Source: Rotaria socialis | Taxonomy: Eukaryota > Rotifera > Eurotatoria > Philodinida > Philodinidae | Reading direction: 5' to 3' | Length of the DNA: 64,000 bases | NCBI GenBank assembly: GCA_905331475.1 | Contig: CAJNYU010001617.1 | Span: 1 to 64,000, forward strand | In this document: one piece after another, positions 1 to 11,775 of the stretch | Layout: each line of letters starts with the position of its first letter | Numbering within the stretch: position 1 is the stretch's first letter | Position numbers and translations under genes: made by a program | Notes under the pieces: model-generated | The model's input: only the letters and a program-made list of their open reading frames with translations | What the model was told of the DNA's origin: nothing | Databases searched by the model: none

Positions 1-130
1 AAGATATATATAATACATTATTTGATTCTATCTAAAATATCAACTATTAGAAGAATCATTATTCGTTTTAATCTTAATAATTATATGAAACTAACATTGC
101 CGAATTAACTAAACATCGCAGGGGGGTACA

Positions 131-200
131 GGGGAGCCGCAAAAACCTAACAATTCAACTTACACTCACAATTTTATTCGAAAATATATGTGAGTTCCAC
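131..200. repeat. Dispersed repeat fragment, also present inverted at 36.7 kb
   Basis: About 70 bases just downstream of the flavoprotein gene match, as reverse complement, the sequence at about 36683-36760. The shared parts include the word ATATGTGAGTTCCAC (186-200), a block with TACACTCAC, and TTTTTGCGG. The 15-base word also forms the end of an element at 36683-37055, so this looks like a solo end or truncated copy of that family. Confidence 0.6.
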
Positions 201-212
201 AAAATAAAATTA

Positions 213-1751
213 CTAACTATCAAATAAAGCACCGAAACAAGGAATATCTTTACGCCAAAGTGCATTAGTCACTTCGACAGTGAATTTTTCATTCGATACA
301 ACAAATACAGCTTCTGATTCTGTTTTCCAAAAGTGATCTTCTACGAGTTGAACACCAGGTCGTCCACTAACTGATGTATCATGCAAAGTAAAATGTGGAT
401 ATGTTTTTTGAACTAAGTTCCAAACATAATCTCCATAAATACGTTGATGTTGTTTTCCAATCCATAGCAGGTGTACATGAGTTGTAGGCAATGAGTCTTT
501 AATGTAGGGCAATGCTGGTGCAATACCAGCACCTGTACATACGATTAATACTTTCCGATAAGTATGAATGCTATACATAAAACCAAGACCTTTTATTTGT
601 CGAATCCAAATATGTTCTGGCAATTGATGCGCACGACAATTCTCAGCTAATTTCTTAGTCCAATCGCCAGCAACTGCAACTAATATTGAATGTTGATTTG
701 TGCATGGATCCGTGAGAGCAATAGCAAATGCATGCCATTCGTGTCCGTCTAATGATATGCGTGTAGTTGAACCGTACGGATACAATGCACTAGGAAATGT
801 AATCACAGTTAAATCTTTTGATGGTTGATTATATTGTACGACCACTTTACGAATACATATCCAAGGTAGAAAGACAATTATAACAATAACTACTAAGATA
901 AGTACAGGTACATTGAAGAGAGTTGCTGTACTAAAAGAATCGAATTTGTCCAATTGAAGAAAGATCACATGAATAACAAGTATAATCAATGTTGTCCATC
1001 CAACATAACGATGGATGTGTTCAAATATATTATGGAAACGACGACGAACTATTGGTATAGCCGTTAATGAAAGAAATACAATGAGAAATGAAATAATACC
1101 ACCAGTTATTCGTGCGCCAAAACCATGCAGTTCGAATATAAGAGAAATTAATAGCCAGAGAAAAGCGCAGATGGCTGATGAAACATGAAGACCACCGATA
1201 CAATGTAACATTCGATTAAATTCATATTTGAAACAGGGAATCAATGCAACAATTCGATGAAGTAAAGCTATAAAGATTTCATTTCGTACTAGTACACCAA
1301 AAAGTAATTCACAAATCGAAATAGTACCGCCTGAAATATGAATGATGTGTGCAAAATAGAGTACACATAAAGCTATAGTCACTGAAATATGAATCGCAAG
1401 CCATGCTTGATGACAGGTTATAGAATCAGGAACAGTGTGTCGATACCAGGCTTTAAGCGGATGCATTTTTCTAGTTGATGATGTTATCGAGTTTTCTTCA
1501 ACAGTTATTCTAACTTCATTATTTGATGAAGCAAATACATCGTCCGACGATGAATTTTCGCTAGTTTCAGGAATTTTTTCATCCATACGGAAAGATACTA
1601 TAATATTATCAGACATAAATCGTTTTTGCTTCGTAGGCGTGGCAGGTTCATATGATATGGCACGTCGAAATTTCTCCAAATAGGATGCTTTTAGAAGAGT
1701 TGAACAGTCATGATTTTTCAACCAATTCATTCTTTTACATTCGTTTGACAT
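213..1751 (-). CDS. TmpA-like membrane flavoprotein (ferric-reductase-type)
   Basis: A 512-residue, apparently intronless protein. Residues 1-95 are polar, serine-rich and poorly conserved. From about residue 97 (HPLKAWYRH) there are about six hydrophobic segments, many carrying paired histidines. A soluble C-terminal half follows that looks like a ferredoxin-NADP-reductase-type FAD/NAD(P) module, with a pyridine-nucleotide segment CTGAGIAPALPYIK near residue 410. The closest family I recognise is fungal TmpA and the matching membrane domain of NRPS-like adenylate-forming reductases. Its role in animals is unknown to me. The absence of introns contrasts with most genes here and is compatible with horizontal acquisition, which is inference. 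The start is the most upstream in-frame Met; Met46 or Met96 are possible alternatives. The ends of a repeat family lie just 3' of the stop. Confidence 0.7.
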   Translation of the reverse strand: MSNECKRMNWLKNHDCSTLLKASYLEKFRRAISYEPATPTKQKRFMSDNIIVSFRMDEKIPETSENSSSDDVFASSNNEVRITVEENSITSSTRKMHPLKAWYRHTVPDSITCHQAWLAIHISVTIALCVLYFAHIIHISGGTISICELLFGVLVRNEIFIALLHRIVALIPCFKYEFNRMLHCIGGLHVSSAICAFLWLLISLIFELHGFGARITGGIISFLIVFLSLTAIPIVRRRFHNIFEHIHRYVGWTTLIILVIHVIFLQLDKFDSFSTATLFNVPVLILVVIVIIVFLPWICIRKVVVQYNQPSKDLTVITFPSALYPYGSTTRISLDGHEWHAFAIALTDPCTNQHSILVAVAGDWTKKLAENCRAHQLPEHIWIRQIKGLGFMYSIHTYRKVLIVCTGAGIAPALPYIKDSLPTTHVHLLWIGKQHQRIYGDYVWNLVQKTYPHFTLHDTSVSGRPGVQLVEDHFWKTESEAVFVVSNEKFTVEVTNALWRKDIPCFGALFDS

Positions 1752-3606
1752 TTAGGAAAAATCTGAAGGTATAGATATCTAGATTAAAATAAAAGTATCT
1801 TTTGTTTTAGTGATGCAATTTGAAGATATACATTTGTTTCTATACATTTTTCTAACATTTGATGAGTAGCGAAATAGTGATTGTGAGGCTGTTCTTCCAA
1901 TAAGTAAGATAATCAAAGATTCTGCAAAGTATCCTTTTCTCAAGTTGGATTCACAATATATTTATATTGAACTTAATTATGTGTCTATTGAAGATATTTT
2001 CCTCTCGAAAAATATCACTCAGTTCGAGCATTCTATTACGAAATACTAGATCAATTGGAATGCAAGTAGTTTTTCATTCATGTATCATGACCTTTATAGT
2101 ATTTCTGAAAAATCGTCTCAACCTATTGAGCGACGAATATTAACGAAAAAACACTACCTCTACTGTATAAATATAAGCTGAAGTTATTTTGCCACCAACC
2201 TGAACTGTTATCAATACCTATAATGTTACGAGAGCAAAACTTGGCCTTGGTATCCTATCGAGTAGTAGGGAGTGATTTTTACTCATGGTCTAAATTGTAT
2301 TTTATACATAGAATCAAAAAGGAAGCATGATTTTGATTTGAAAATAAAAACAGGCTGGAAATTTGTATCAGTAGCGTATGTCATTTGACATTTTCTTCGA
2401 TACATGACATGATAAAACAGAAAAGAGAAGTAACTTCGTCGTAAATGGCAATAAAGCAACTTAAATGGTTAAAATAATGGCTGTGTCATTTTACTCAAAC
2501 ATGATTTTTACTGAGTCGAAATATAGATGACATCGATTTTGTCTTTCTTATACCGTCTATTTGTTTCTGTTGTGTATTGAGTGATGCTATTTCCTCCAAA
2601 CGTCCTACTTGAAGTTGCTGACTTCTGAAACCGAGAACATATTTTGAGTCATTCTATCAATAATATCGTTATTCAATACACTTGTAAACTTGTAGAATTC
2701 ATTGTGACAACTAAGTTAAAGAATTGATTTAGTCTTCAACATGGAAGATTTTCATAAAAACTTTAATTCTGATCTTATTTTATTTTCAAAACTTCTATAT
2801 TATCAAAATATTTTGCCGAATATTGTTTCATCAGCTGAATATTTATTTTAAGTTATATTCTACGAATACTTCGTCTTTTGTAATTCAATCGGCTGTTTTT
2901 CTCTATTGTGTTAATACATGCTTGAAAATTTGATTCATTTTTAGAAACAGATGAAATTTTTTAAATATTCCTTATGATTATATTTGGGAAGTGAGAATTC
3001 AATATCCACAAATAAAATTGTTTAGCAAAAGTGAGCTTTTGACGACATTCAGTTGATTGCATATATCTATTACTAATGCAGCAAATAAAAGCCGTCGATT
3101 TTTGTTTGCCTACTTCAGTCTCTTGATAAAATCTACCATTGTTTCTCAGTATTTCTACGGTATCTAAACAGCAGAAATAACTTTTCTCTAAAATTTTTTA
3201 CTTCAACTGTGTCACAAAGTCCAGATGGATTCCTTCATAACTAAGAAATGTATCTATCATTGAATCAAATGAGCATCGTCGAACACGTATCGAATAAGCC
3301 TCAGTAATGTTTCAGTCATGCATAGTATCTTAATAATATGACTCGACATTATCGTTAGTTAAATTAATACTAAGTCGATTGAATATAATTCTCTTGAGTG
3401 TGTCTACAGCTATACATATGAATTTTTCAGAGAAGCTCCCTGCAGAGTACTACAGCATTCAACAAATACCGCAGATCTGTTGGACATCACCTAACTAACG
3501 TCAACACAATAAGAAGTATCGACAATTTATTCTGCACCAACAAACCAAATGCATCGAAAGTAAATATTGTTGAGAGCTGACTAATTTATTATTCTCTTCT
3601 AACGAA
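1752..3606. other. Intergenic, no gene recognised
   Basis: AT-rich sequence with no open frame showing domain-like composition, no RNA gene and no long repeat that I can see. The 5' part presumably carries the promoter of the flavoprotein gene on the minus strand. Confidence 0.5.
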
Positions 3607-4079
3607 GGAACGTTCCCAAGTGATTCGCACCATTTCGATTCATCTTTTGCTGGTTTGTAGGACTCATCATATATATATGGCATATGTGAAAGGGTTCGTG
3701 CCATTGCTGCTCGGTTTCAAAGTTATGAGCGAAACAATTGCTTTGATAGATGGGGCTACTATCTATTCATTAAATGTTTCGTTCTTCCGACCAGGTGGCT
3801 CAAACATACTTCTCGAAACTTTTTTTCGTTCGAGCAAGTTTAGGCATGTTCGTATTATAAACATCTATGGGGAAAATCATCCCCAATTTAAGATATGAAA
3901 AGAAGAAAAAAATAGCAAATAGAAGGTGGCAACATCTATTGTAACACATTTTCCGCTCATAACTTTGAAACCGAGCCGCAATGGCACGAACCCTTTCACA
4001 TATATGTCATATATATGACGATTCCTACAAACCAGCAAAAGATGAATCGAAATGGTGCGAATCACTTGAGAATGTTCCC
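3607..4079. mobile_element. MITE with about 160-bp terminal inverted repeats
   Basis: Bases 3607-3770 on the plus strand are repeated in inverted orientation at about 3915-4079. The match is near perfect for the first 120 bases (for example AAGTGATTCGCACC and TTCAAAGTTATGAGCG) and weaker inward. The unique centre is about 150 bases. No transposase frame is present. Small open frames inside (3501-4083, both strands) are by-products of the repeat arms. The ends read GGAAC(G/A)TTC; I see no clear target-site duplication. Confidence 0.75.
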
Positions 4080-6579
4080 TCATAATCGTAAGTTTATCCT
4101 AATGGATTTCTTAACTGAATATTTTTTCACTCCTGTTTTACTGAACAGTAAATACTGTTGCATCGTAATTTGAATGATTATTGTGCGATAGATCTTGTGG
4201 CGTCTATCGTTATCTTCAATATCAGCTCTTGAGGACTGAAAACACCAGATTGTTATCGAATCGAAAGCAATAACAAAACACAGAGAAACCCTATTAAGCG
4301 AGCCTTTGAAAGATTGTTTTTCTCTCATGATTATAATGTGCACTAATATTTCTATCCATCTGTCAAAATTGAATTGATTCATATGAATGATATTTCATGT
4401 CTCGAAGCTAGACACTTCGATTTCTCTCTCGATACAACAATAACTGCTATTTGTTTTGATTATTGCTTTCCCGAGAAAAAAACAAACAGATTTGCATCTG
4501 ACGTATCAACAGCAACATGCTATTAAGATTGAAGCTATATGGATGCCATCGTATTTAATCATTATTCTTTCAAAATCTTACTTCAGTGTCTACGACTACA
4601 TTATATAGAGAGAAGAAAAACATGAAGTATGTATATCATATATTATTTTCTATTGAAGTCAATTACATAGATGCAAAGAAAAGGAAACCATAAACAATAG
4701 AATCTTTTTCATGATTTATCCTATTAAAAGCTTGATTATTTTTATTTAATGGCCTTGAATCAACATATGTTAAAATATGGCACATTTCCTATCAGATATC
4801 GCTGCCAGTCTGCAAACTAAACAAAATTTGGTAATCACAGCAAATCATCTCTCTCGGCTGTAGATGACTGGAAAGTTCTATTGCAGCATAGTCAAAAGTC
4901 AACAAATAAGAAAAATAAATACTACTGTAATTTGTTCTATTAGTTGTAATTTTAAGATCAAGGCATAAACTTATTTCGGTATCGTATATTACTTTATTTT
5001 CTGGTAAATTTGCTATGAAATTCAAGTACGTTTTATCGATGTTGGTTTACAATGTAAAATTAGACAATAGGATATACATCAAAGCGATGTCATGAAAAAT
5101 TTCGAAGTAGATCAATAAGAAACCAATTTTCTTTTATAACTGATTAATTTAGAGACAAATCTATTTAACATAAAAAGAAAAAGAAAAGGACTATGATTAT
5201 AAATGTATCGATGGTGCCAATTTAAATCAGAAAGAAACAATAAACTTCTTTGAAATTTGTATGAAAATCAATTAAATATGTTCTGCTAAAATAGTATACA
5301 GCAGAACAAACAACAAAGGAAATTAAGCACATTTAGATTTGCCAAGTGCTTTTGTGCAAACTACTCTTGATTAATATCATTATCATTCACAGTAGGTGTA
5401 TCGTACAAGGGTAGAGCAAACAAAGATCAACGGCATTCTTGTTGTTTAACAACACATACGGTCTTTATTTTGGAAGAATTCCTGAATAATACATTATTAG
5501 TCATTCTAGAAAAAAGAAAATCATATAAAGAAACAAGGAAGAACTAGATAAGTATTGTGTTAATGAAGAACGATTATTTATTTTGCATACGATAAGAGAC
5601 ATGTTGTTGCCAATAGCTTTGGTTGACCTAATGTCAATTCCAGATTATACAAGAACATCGATGAACAATGTGCGTTATGTTGTTTTGTTTTAATTAGCAA
5701 TGCAAGCAAAATGGAAAAAGAGAACCGACTGATGGCTCATTACACATGCAATTTTCTGCTATGGAGTTTTAGCTTAGCGATTATAAGATAAGGATAAGAG
5801 AAAGAATAGAGAGAACTAATTTAATCAGCTATCGTTTTCCATAAATCGCACAAGAGATCAATTTAGCGCATGAAGAACGAAAATGGCACATCTCTACAAC
5901 AAAAATGTCTTACTGGATATGACACAATAATTAAGAAAATTTTCATCCAACATTGATTTTAAACAAAGTTCTGCTGAACACTTCAATCAAACAAACAAGA
6001 TATTATGGTATATTAGTTTGATATATATATATATATATACATATATGTCACAGTTGACATGAGAATTTCAGTTGAGATTGGAATGCGCGAAAAAAAATAA
6101 TTAATCAAAAAAATATCTTTTTTTCTGTTCGTGATAATAGATTATAGAAAAACAGAATAGAGAAGAAATATTTCTCAGATAAACTCAACGTCCCCATGTC
6201 TCCACAGTTAAAAAATATACAGAGAGTGAATTTATCATTGAAAGATAAAAATAAAAAATTTATTTTTCTCCGATAAATTCAATGTTCTCATGTCCCCGTA
6301 GTTTAAAAAATACGCAGAATTGAATTATTGAAAAACTCATTGTAAGAAGATGCAAGGAATAATTCTCAATATAAAAATTTCTAAAGTCAGATCTCAACAA
6401 AAATTCTATTAAAAAAATTAAGAAAAAAACTATTCCAAACTCATCTGCCATATATATATATATATGTTTTTTCAGAAAAAATCATTCGATTTATTTACAA
6501 GATGATAGCAACTATTTTTTTGTACATTTAGGGTGATGCAGCAAATAATTTCGATCGGTTTCTCCCTCTATCTGCCCTA
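4080..6579. other. Intergenic, AT-rich, no gene recognised
   Basis: No supported gene. It contains a (TA)n tract at about 6021-6040 and a second at about 6450-6465, both within 600 bp upstream of the receptor gene. Short open frames here have low-complexity, non-domain translations. Confidence 0.5.
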
Positions 6580-7817
6580 ATGGCCAATCCAGACGCCCTA
6601 TTCCATAACCTTTCGCTAACCCTTGAATCAGTTTCATCATCGTCAATGTGGAATAGGACCGAGTTCTCTGTACCAATCGATGAAAGTATCATTCTTTATC
6701 GTCATCCAATTTTATATGGGGCAGCAATCTATGCTCTTCTACTCATCATTATTGGTACCATTGGTAACTCTAAACAGGCGGAGAATTTGCAATTGAATAA
6801 GATCATTCTATTTAGGTAATGTCTTAACGATCGTTGTACTTCTTCGTCCTAATCTACAACGATATACAACTATGCGTTATTTAATAGCAGTTGCTGTTGC
6901 TGATCTGTGCTCATTATATTCATGGAATTTAAATCTATTCTATAAACATTTAATCAATCATTATCAAAATGACCTTGAAGATGGATCCATGATAGCCTGT
7001 CGTATCGTATCATTTATTGCATTTGTTAGTTTACAACTTTCATCATGGTATTTAACATTAGTTAGTGTTGATCGTTGTCTAAATATTTATTTTCTACTTT
7101 GGCATCGACAAATCGGTAGAACTAGTTATTCAATCTATATTATTTTTAGTGTAACAACAGCTATTATTTTTCTTAATTTACATTTACTTTTTCTCAATGG
7201 CTATCAACAATCTAATTGTATTCCATTTGAAAAACGTACTTGTTTTATATGTTATGCACGTTTGGAAGATCGATTCTATATATTTCCAAAATGGGAAAAA
7301 ATTCATCTTGTCGTTTACAATTTTATTCCTTTTACGATCATGTTTATATCGACTTGCTTTATTATTCGTCGTTCTGCATCATCCGCAAATGCACAAAGAA
7401 GATTAACAATTGACATGAGAAAAGATTCACTTCAATGTAGTAGTCGCCGGCGTAAACAGCGACAATTAACTCGTATACTTTTGTCAGTTACATTTTTATT
7501 TGTTTTCTTAACAACTCCAATAATGATCTACAATGTTTTCTTCCGGAACCGTTTAAGAAATCGTAAACCATTAAAATATATTGTACAGGCATTGCTATTA
7601 TGTACGCAGTATACAAGTCATGCAGTAAGTTTATTAGAATTGTTTATTTGTGATCAAAACAAATGAAAAAGTTTTTGTTTTATTTCAGATCAATTTTTTT
7701 GTTTATTGTTTCGGCGCCTCGAACTTTCGTCATGAACTAGGAGAATTTTTTTCAGATTGTACAAGAAAAAAAAACTCTATTTTAAATCAAGTGAGAACAC
7801 CTGAGCAACTTTTATAA
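6580..7817 (+). CDS. Rhodopsin-family G-protein-coupled receptor
   Basis: Three exons join in frame to give about 373 residues: 6580-6763, 6816-7624 and 7689-7817, with introns of 52 (phase 1) and 64 nt (phase 0). The protein has an extracellular N-terminus with N-glycosylation sites (NLS, NRT) and TM1 containing GTIGNV. TM2 contains the AVADL motif. TM3 ends in DRC, a variant of DRY. A second loop is cysteine-rich, and TM6 has the TTPI proline. TM7 reads SHAINFFVY, an NPxxY variant, followed by NFRHEL of helix 8. The pattern fits the FMRFamide/neuropeptide-like class A receptors that are numerous in small invertebrates. The ligand cannot be told from sequence. The last exon supplies the second half of TM7; reading through the intron would end the protein falsely. 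Confidence 0.85.
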
Positions 7818-10448
7818 AGACGTTAAATAAATTATTTATATGCAAATCAAATTCTTGATATGTATTAAAAGAAATCTTATGTAAGGTACTCATGAGATAT
7901 TTTGCACCACATGCATAAGTACAGAAGACCTTTTTCTTTCAATAGTGTGACGATGAAATCGAAGTTGTTTTTCAGTAATTATGCAGTTGCTTGAGTTTGT
8001 CATGTCTAACACAAGCAAAAATCAATTAGACGAGAAGAATAAGGGAGAATGGGGGCAACAATAACCAAAAGAGTATTGCCTATGTGATATATAATGTTGA
8101 TAAACAAGTTACATTTTGCTGATTTGTTTTCAGGTCAGATGAGACTTTTGGCATACATATGAATAGTCTCCAGAGCCACGACTAAAACTGTTTCATAATT
8201 GTTTTTCTCTGTTTGAATTGCGTAGCACTGAATTCAGTATTTATCGGCAACAGCTATTTTTTGAAATTAGTTGCCTATTGAAGATGAAAAATAGATAAAC
8301 ACATCAGAATCAGATACAAGGGTAATATTTTAGTGACAGCTTGTTATTATACTGAATAATGAGAAGCTAAAAATAGTCGAAATTATGAGCTCGATCCTTG
8401 GGTTTTACTTTTTTCTTTGTTTCTTTGTTAATAAAATAATGTTATATTGGTAGATTAAGATTTATTAGGGGGTAATATAAAAGGTGTCCGGAGAGAGAAC
8501 AACTGTATTCATTGCGGTGTGGCTTTTGTCATGTGATCAAAATAGGATAGGACGCTTAAAAAGGGTGTGGTATGGCTGGGCCTTCTTGCTTCATTTTTTT
8601 TAAGCGAATCGACAACGAAATAAGAGAAATTGACTGATTTTGAGACAATGAAGTTTCATTATTTCTCATAATGCTCATGCAATCTATCGAGATATAATAA
8701 GCGTTGTGGAATATACGCATAATTCATCGAAAATTTGTTTTTTTTGTATAGTACATATTCGATACATTTAATACTTTCTAGTTCTGAAGAATGATGTTTG
8801 AATATTATTAATAATAGAGCCTTCTAGCTATGATCATTTCAAATAAGACACCGAAAAGAAAGAGGTGGTATATTTTTAGTAGTAAACTAAATATTTTACA
8901 ATGATTATTTAGTAAAAAAAAACGATTGCATCGATTTTGTAAATAAAGGAAAAAAATGACCTTTTAACTGTTTCAAATAATATTAATATCACCAGTTAGA
9001 TTGTGAATGCAGAGTTTCATTTTTTTTATCAAAGAAAATCATATTTTGTCTCTGCATAAAATTTCTAGTCACATGAAAATTACATCAAGGTCAGAATTTT
9101 AAGATAGACATTGACAAAATAATTTGTACAGGTGTTTTCCTTCAAGGATAAATTCATAAGAAAAAATCCCATTGCTAACAACTTTTATCATTGATTGATC
9201 TATTCATCATCCAGGTATGACATAAACGAAAGTGCTTGCTGTGGAGTTATTCACGTTGGCTATATTCTAGTGCCTGGCTCGGTATTTTGATTGCTAGATA
9301 AGAGCAATAGGCAGCCACGCTCATTAATATTATTGAAATTTGATGCGGTGTTATTTTTCTCATGAAGCCAAGCCCCTCCCTCCATGCAATTATATTGAAT
9401 AACTCGTGATGCACCGAGAAAAAAATGGTATAAAGAGACTCACTAAAACGAAAAAATGCTTACAAAAGATGGGAGTTTTCTAGTTCATCGAAACTAGGAC
9501 AGTTGTATTCTTTTGCAATTTATACCTATTCGACTAATCGATGTAGTGAAGACGAATCAAACAACGCTCTTTGTTATGAAAATAGAGACAAATATCAAAT
9601 TTTCTCTGTTGTTTATCGAGTCGAAAAGATTTCAACACAATTATCACCCAAAACAGTAGTATACAAGATAAGTTTTTATTGATCACCAATTTCTAGATAC
9701 TGTTTTTTCCCATTTCAAACAAGTAAGCAACAACAACAACAACACAATTCTCAATTAACAAATAAATCCATCGAAACTATATATGACGTTGCTGTTCTTT
9801 CTTTTAGAATAATAGTCGAATGATTGTTCTCGATTTTTCAGCGAGAATAGGCAGCCTGCTGTCTTTAATATTCTCAAGTTAAAAAAAATTGATGTGCACA
9901 CATCTGTTGCTTCTATATCATTTCATATAGCACTCGACTAGGATGATTACATGATATTTTTAAAAGTTCAGTCAGCACTTCCAAAATGTATGGAACCGAT
10001 AGTATCTTCGCATAAATAGAAATAATTGCTCGATAAGATTTTTGTATTGTCGATTTCACTTGAAAAATTTGAAGTTTATTTTTTTTGCACTATTCCCTTT
10101 ATTGACAATCAGATTAGATCTCTATAAATTAGTCCCTGATATACTTACACAGAATCCTAAAATTGATGTTAACAGCAATTGAATACGATAAATTTAAATA
10201 CCTTGATCCATTGTCTTACTACCTTAATTATCGTGAGCAAAAAGAGCCTAGTGATTACGCGTTCTTCTCTCTCGTGATGTCATTAATGTAAAAAAAACAA
10301 GCAGAAAAACATCGTACGATGTACTAGTATTCATAACAAGTATAAAAGACGAGTGCAAAACGAAATAATTGCGTGTTTTTCTTTTTTTTCTTTATAGATT
10401 CATTACTCTTCATCCTATTCACGCTACTTCATTGTTAAATACATAGAC
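7818..10448. other. Intergenic, no gene recognised
   Basis: About 2.6 kb of AT-rich DNA without a convincing coding frame or RNA gene. A run TTTCTTTATAG followed by ATTCATTACTC just before the arginase start may be the 3' end of a 5'-UTR intron. Confidence 0.45.
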
Positions 10449-11423
10449 ATGGAAACTCATGGTCACTCTGAATGGAAATATATTGATCGAAGAGAAATTG
10501 GTATCACTTGTGTAGCTTTTAGTGGTGGACAACCGAGACCAGGTGTAGACTTAGGACCAGAATTTGTCTTAAAAGCGGGTCTTATTGGTCAACTGAATGC
10601 CATGGATTTCAAAACAATATTAACCGATGGTAAAGAAATTCATGATTACAAAGAATTTTTTCCTGCATCTGATGAACCAATTGGTATAATTAAACGACCA
10701 AGAGCAGTTGGTATCGTCAGTAAACACCTTACAGATCAAGTTTATCAACACTCAAAAGCAGGACGAATGGCATTACAAATCGGAGGCGATCATTCTATGG
10801 GCCTTGGAACAGTTAGTGGTATTGCACGAGCTACAAAAGAACGTTTTGGTCAAGATATTAAAGTTATATGGGTTGATGCTCATGCTGACATTAATACGCC
10901 CGAAACAACGGAAACCGGAAATTTACACGGCATGCCATTATCGTTTCTAACTGGACTTGTCAAGGAAAATATTGAAGGATTAGATTGGGTTGTGCCTTGT
11001 TTAAAACCTGAAAATATTGTTTATATTGGTTTAAGAGATGTGGATAAAGCTGAAAAGCAGATTCTTAAGCAGTACAATATCAAAGCATTTTCCATGCACG
11101 AAATTGATCGGTATGGTATTGGCGCAGTGATGAATATGACTATTGAATATTTATCCAAAGGTGATACGGCTCAATCACCTATTCATCTTTCATTTGACAT
11201 TGATGCACTTGATCCAACTGTTGCTGCAAGCACAGGTACTCCTGTTCGAGGTGGATTAACATTTCGTGAAGGACATTATATTTGTGAAGCTCTTCATGAA
11301 ATCGTCCTGCTTTTGAGTGTTGATATAGTTGAATTAAATCCGACCATAGGTCACAGTAACGAAGATACAATTACTATCGGATGCAGCCTTATTCGAGCTG
11401 CATTGGGCGAAAGTCTTTTGTAA
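10449..11423 (+). CDS. Arginase
   Basis: A 324-residue single-exon protein that hydrolyses L-arginine to ornithine and urea at a binuclear manganese centre. All metal-binding motifs are visible: GGDHS (residues 112-116), DAHAD (143-147) and SFDIDALDP (about 248-256). They are followed by the family signature GTPVRGGLT and the C-terminal VDIVELNP. The N-terminal GVDLGPEF also fits. The length matches animal arginases (about 320-330), and there is no obvious mitochondrial targeting peptide, which favours a cytosolic enzyme. The lack of introns is unusual next to the 8-exon neighbour. The intact motifs argue for a functional gene. The downstream AATAAA-like sequence near 11512 could be the polyadenylation signal. 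Confidence 0.95.
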   Translation: METHGHSEWKYIDRREIGITCVAFSGGQPRPGVDLGPEFVLKAGLIGQLNAMDFKTILTDGKEIHDYKEFFPASDEPIGIIKRPRAVGIVSKHLTDQVYQHSKAGRMALQIGGDHSMGLGTVSGIARATKERFGQDIKVIWVDAHADINTPETTETGNLHGMPLSFLTGLVKENIEGLDWVVPCLKPENIVYIGLRDVDKAEKQILKQYNIKAFSMHEIDRYGIGAVMNMTIEYLSKGDTAQSPIHLSFDIDALDPTVAASTGTPVRGGLTFREGHYICEALHEIVLLLSVDIVELNPTIGHSNEDTITIGCSLIRAALGESLL

Positions 11424-11775
11424 TTTTTCAAATATGTATGATGCTCATTTTGTGCACTTGTTGATTAGCTGATTCTCATTTTCTTATTGATATTCTGCCC
11501 TTAAATATACTAATAAACTTGCAAACAAAAACTCTATCTTCCTGATAGAATTACAATCTAATCTTTTTGAAAATAGCCTGTGACAGAAATGCTTGCAAGA
11601 AAAGAAAAATATTGGTTTTTGAAATTTTTTAAATCTCGGTACGCCTCCATAATTACGTAAACAAAGCCTGACAAAATAAATAAAATATCCAGAACATTAA
11701 ATGAAAACAAGAAACAAAGCAAAGAAGTGGAATGATAACATAAATTCGCATAAGAAACAGATCGATGATTTGAGT

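Noticed and set aside
3501-4083. Open frames giving similar peptides on both strands
   Set aside because: The similarity comes from the inverted arms of the MITE, not from protein selection.
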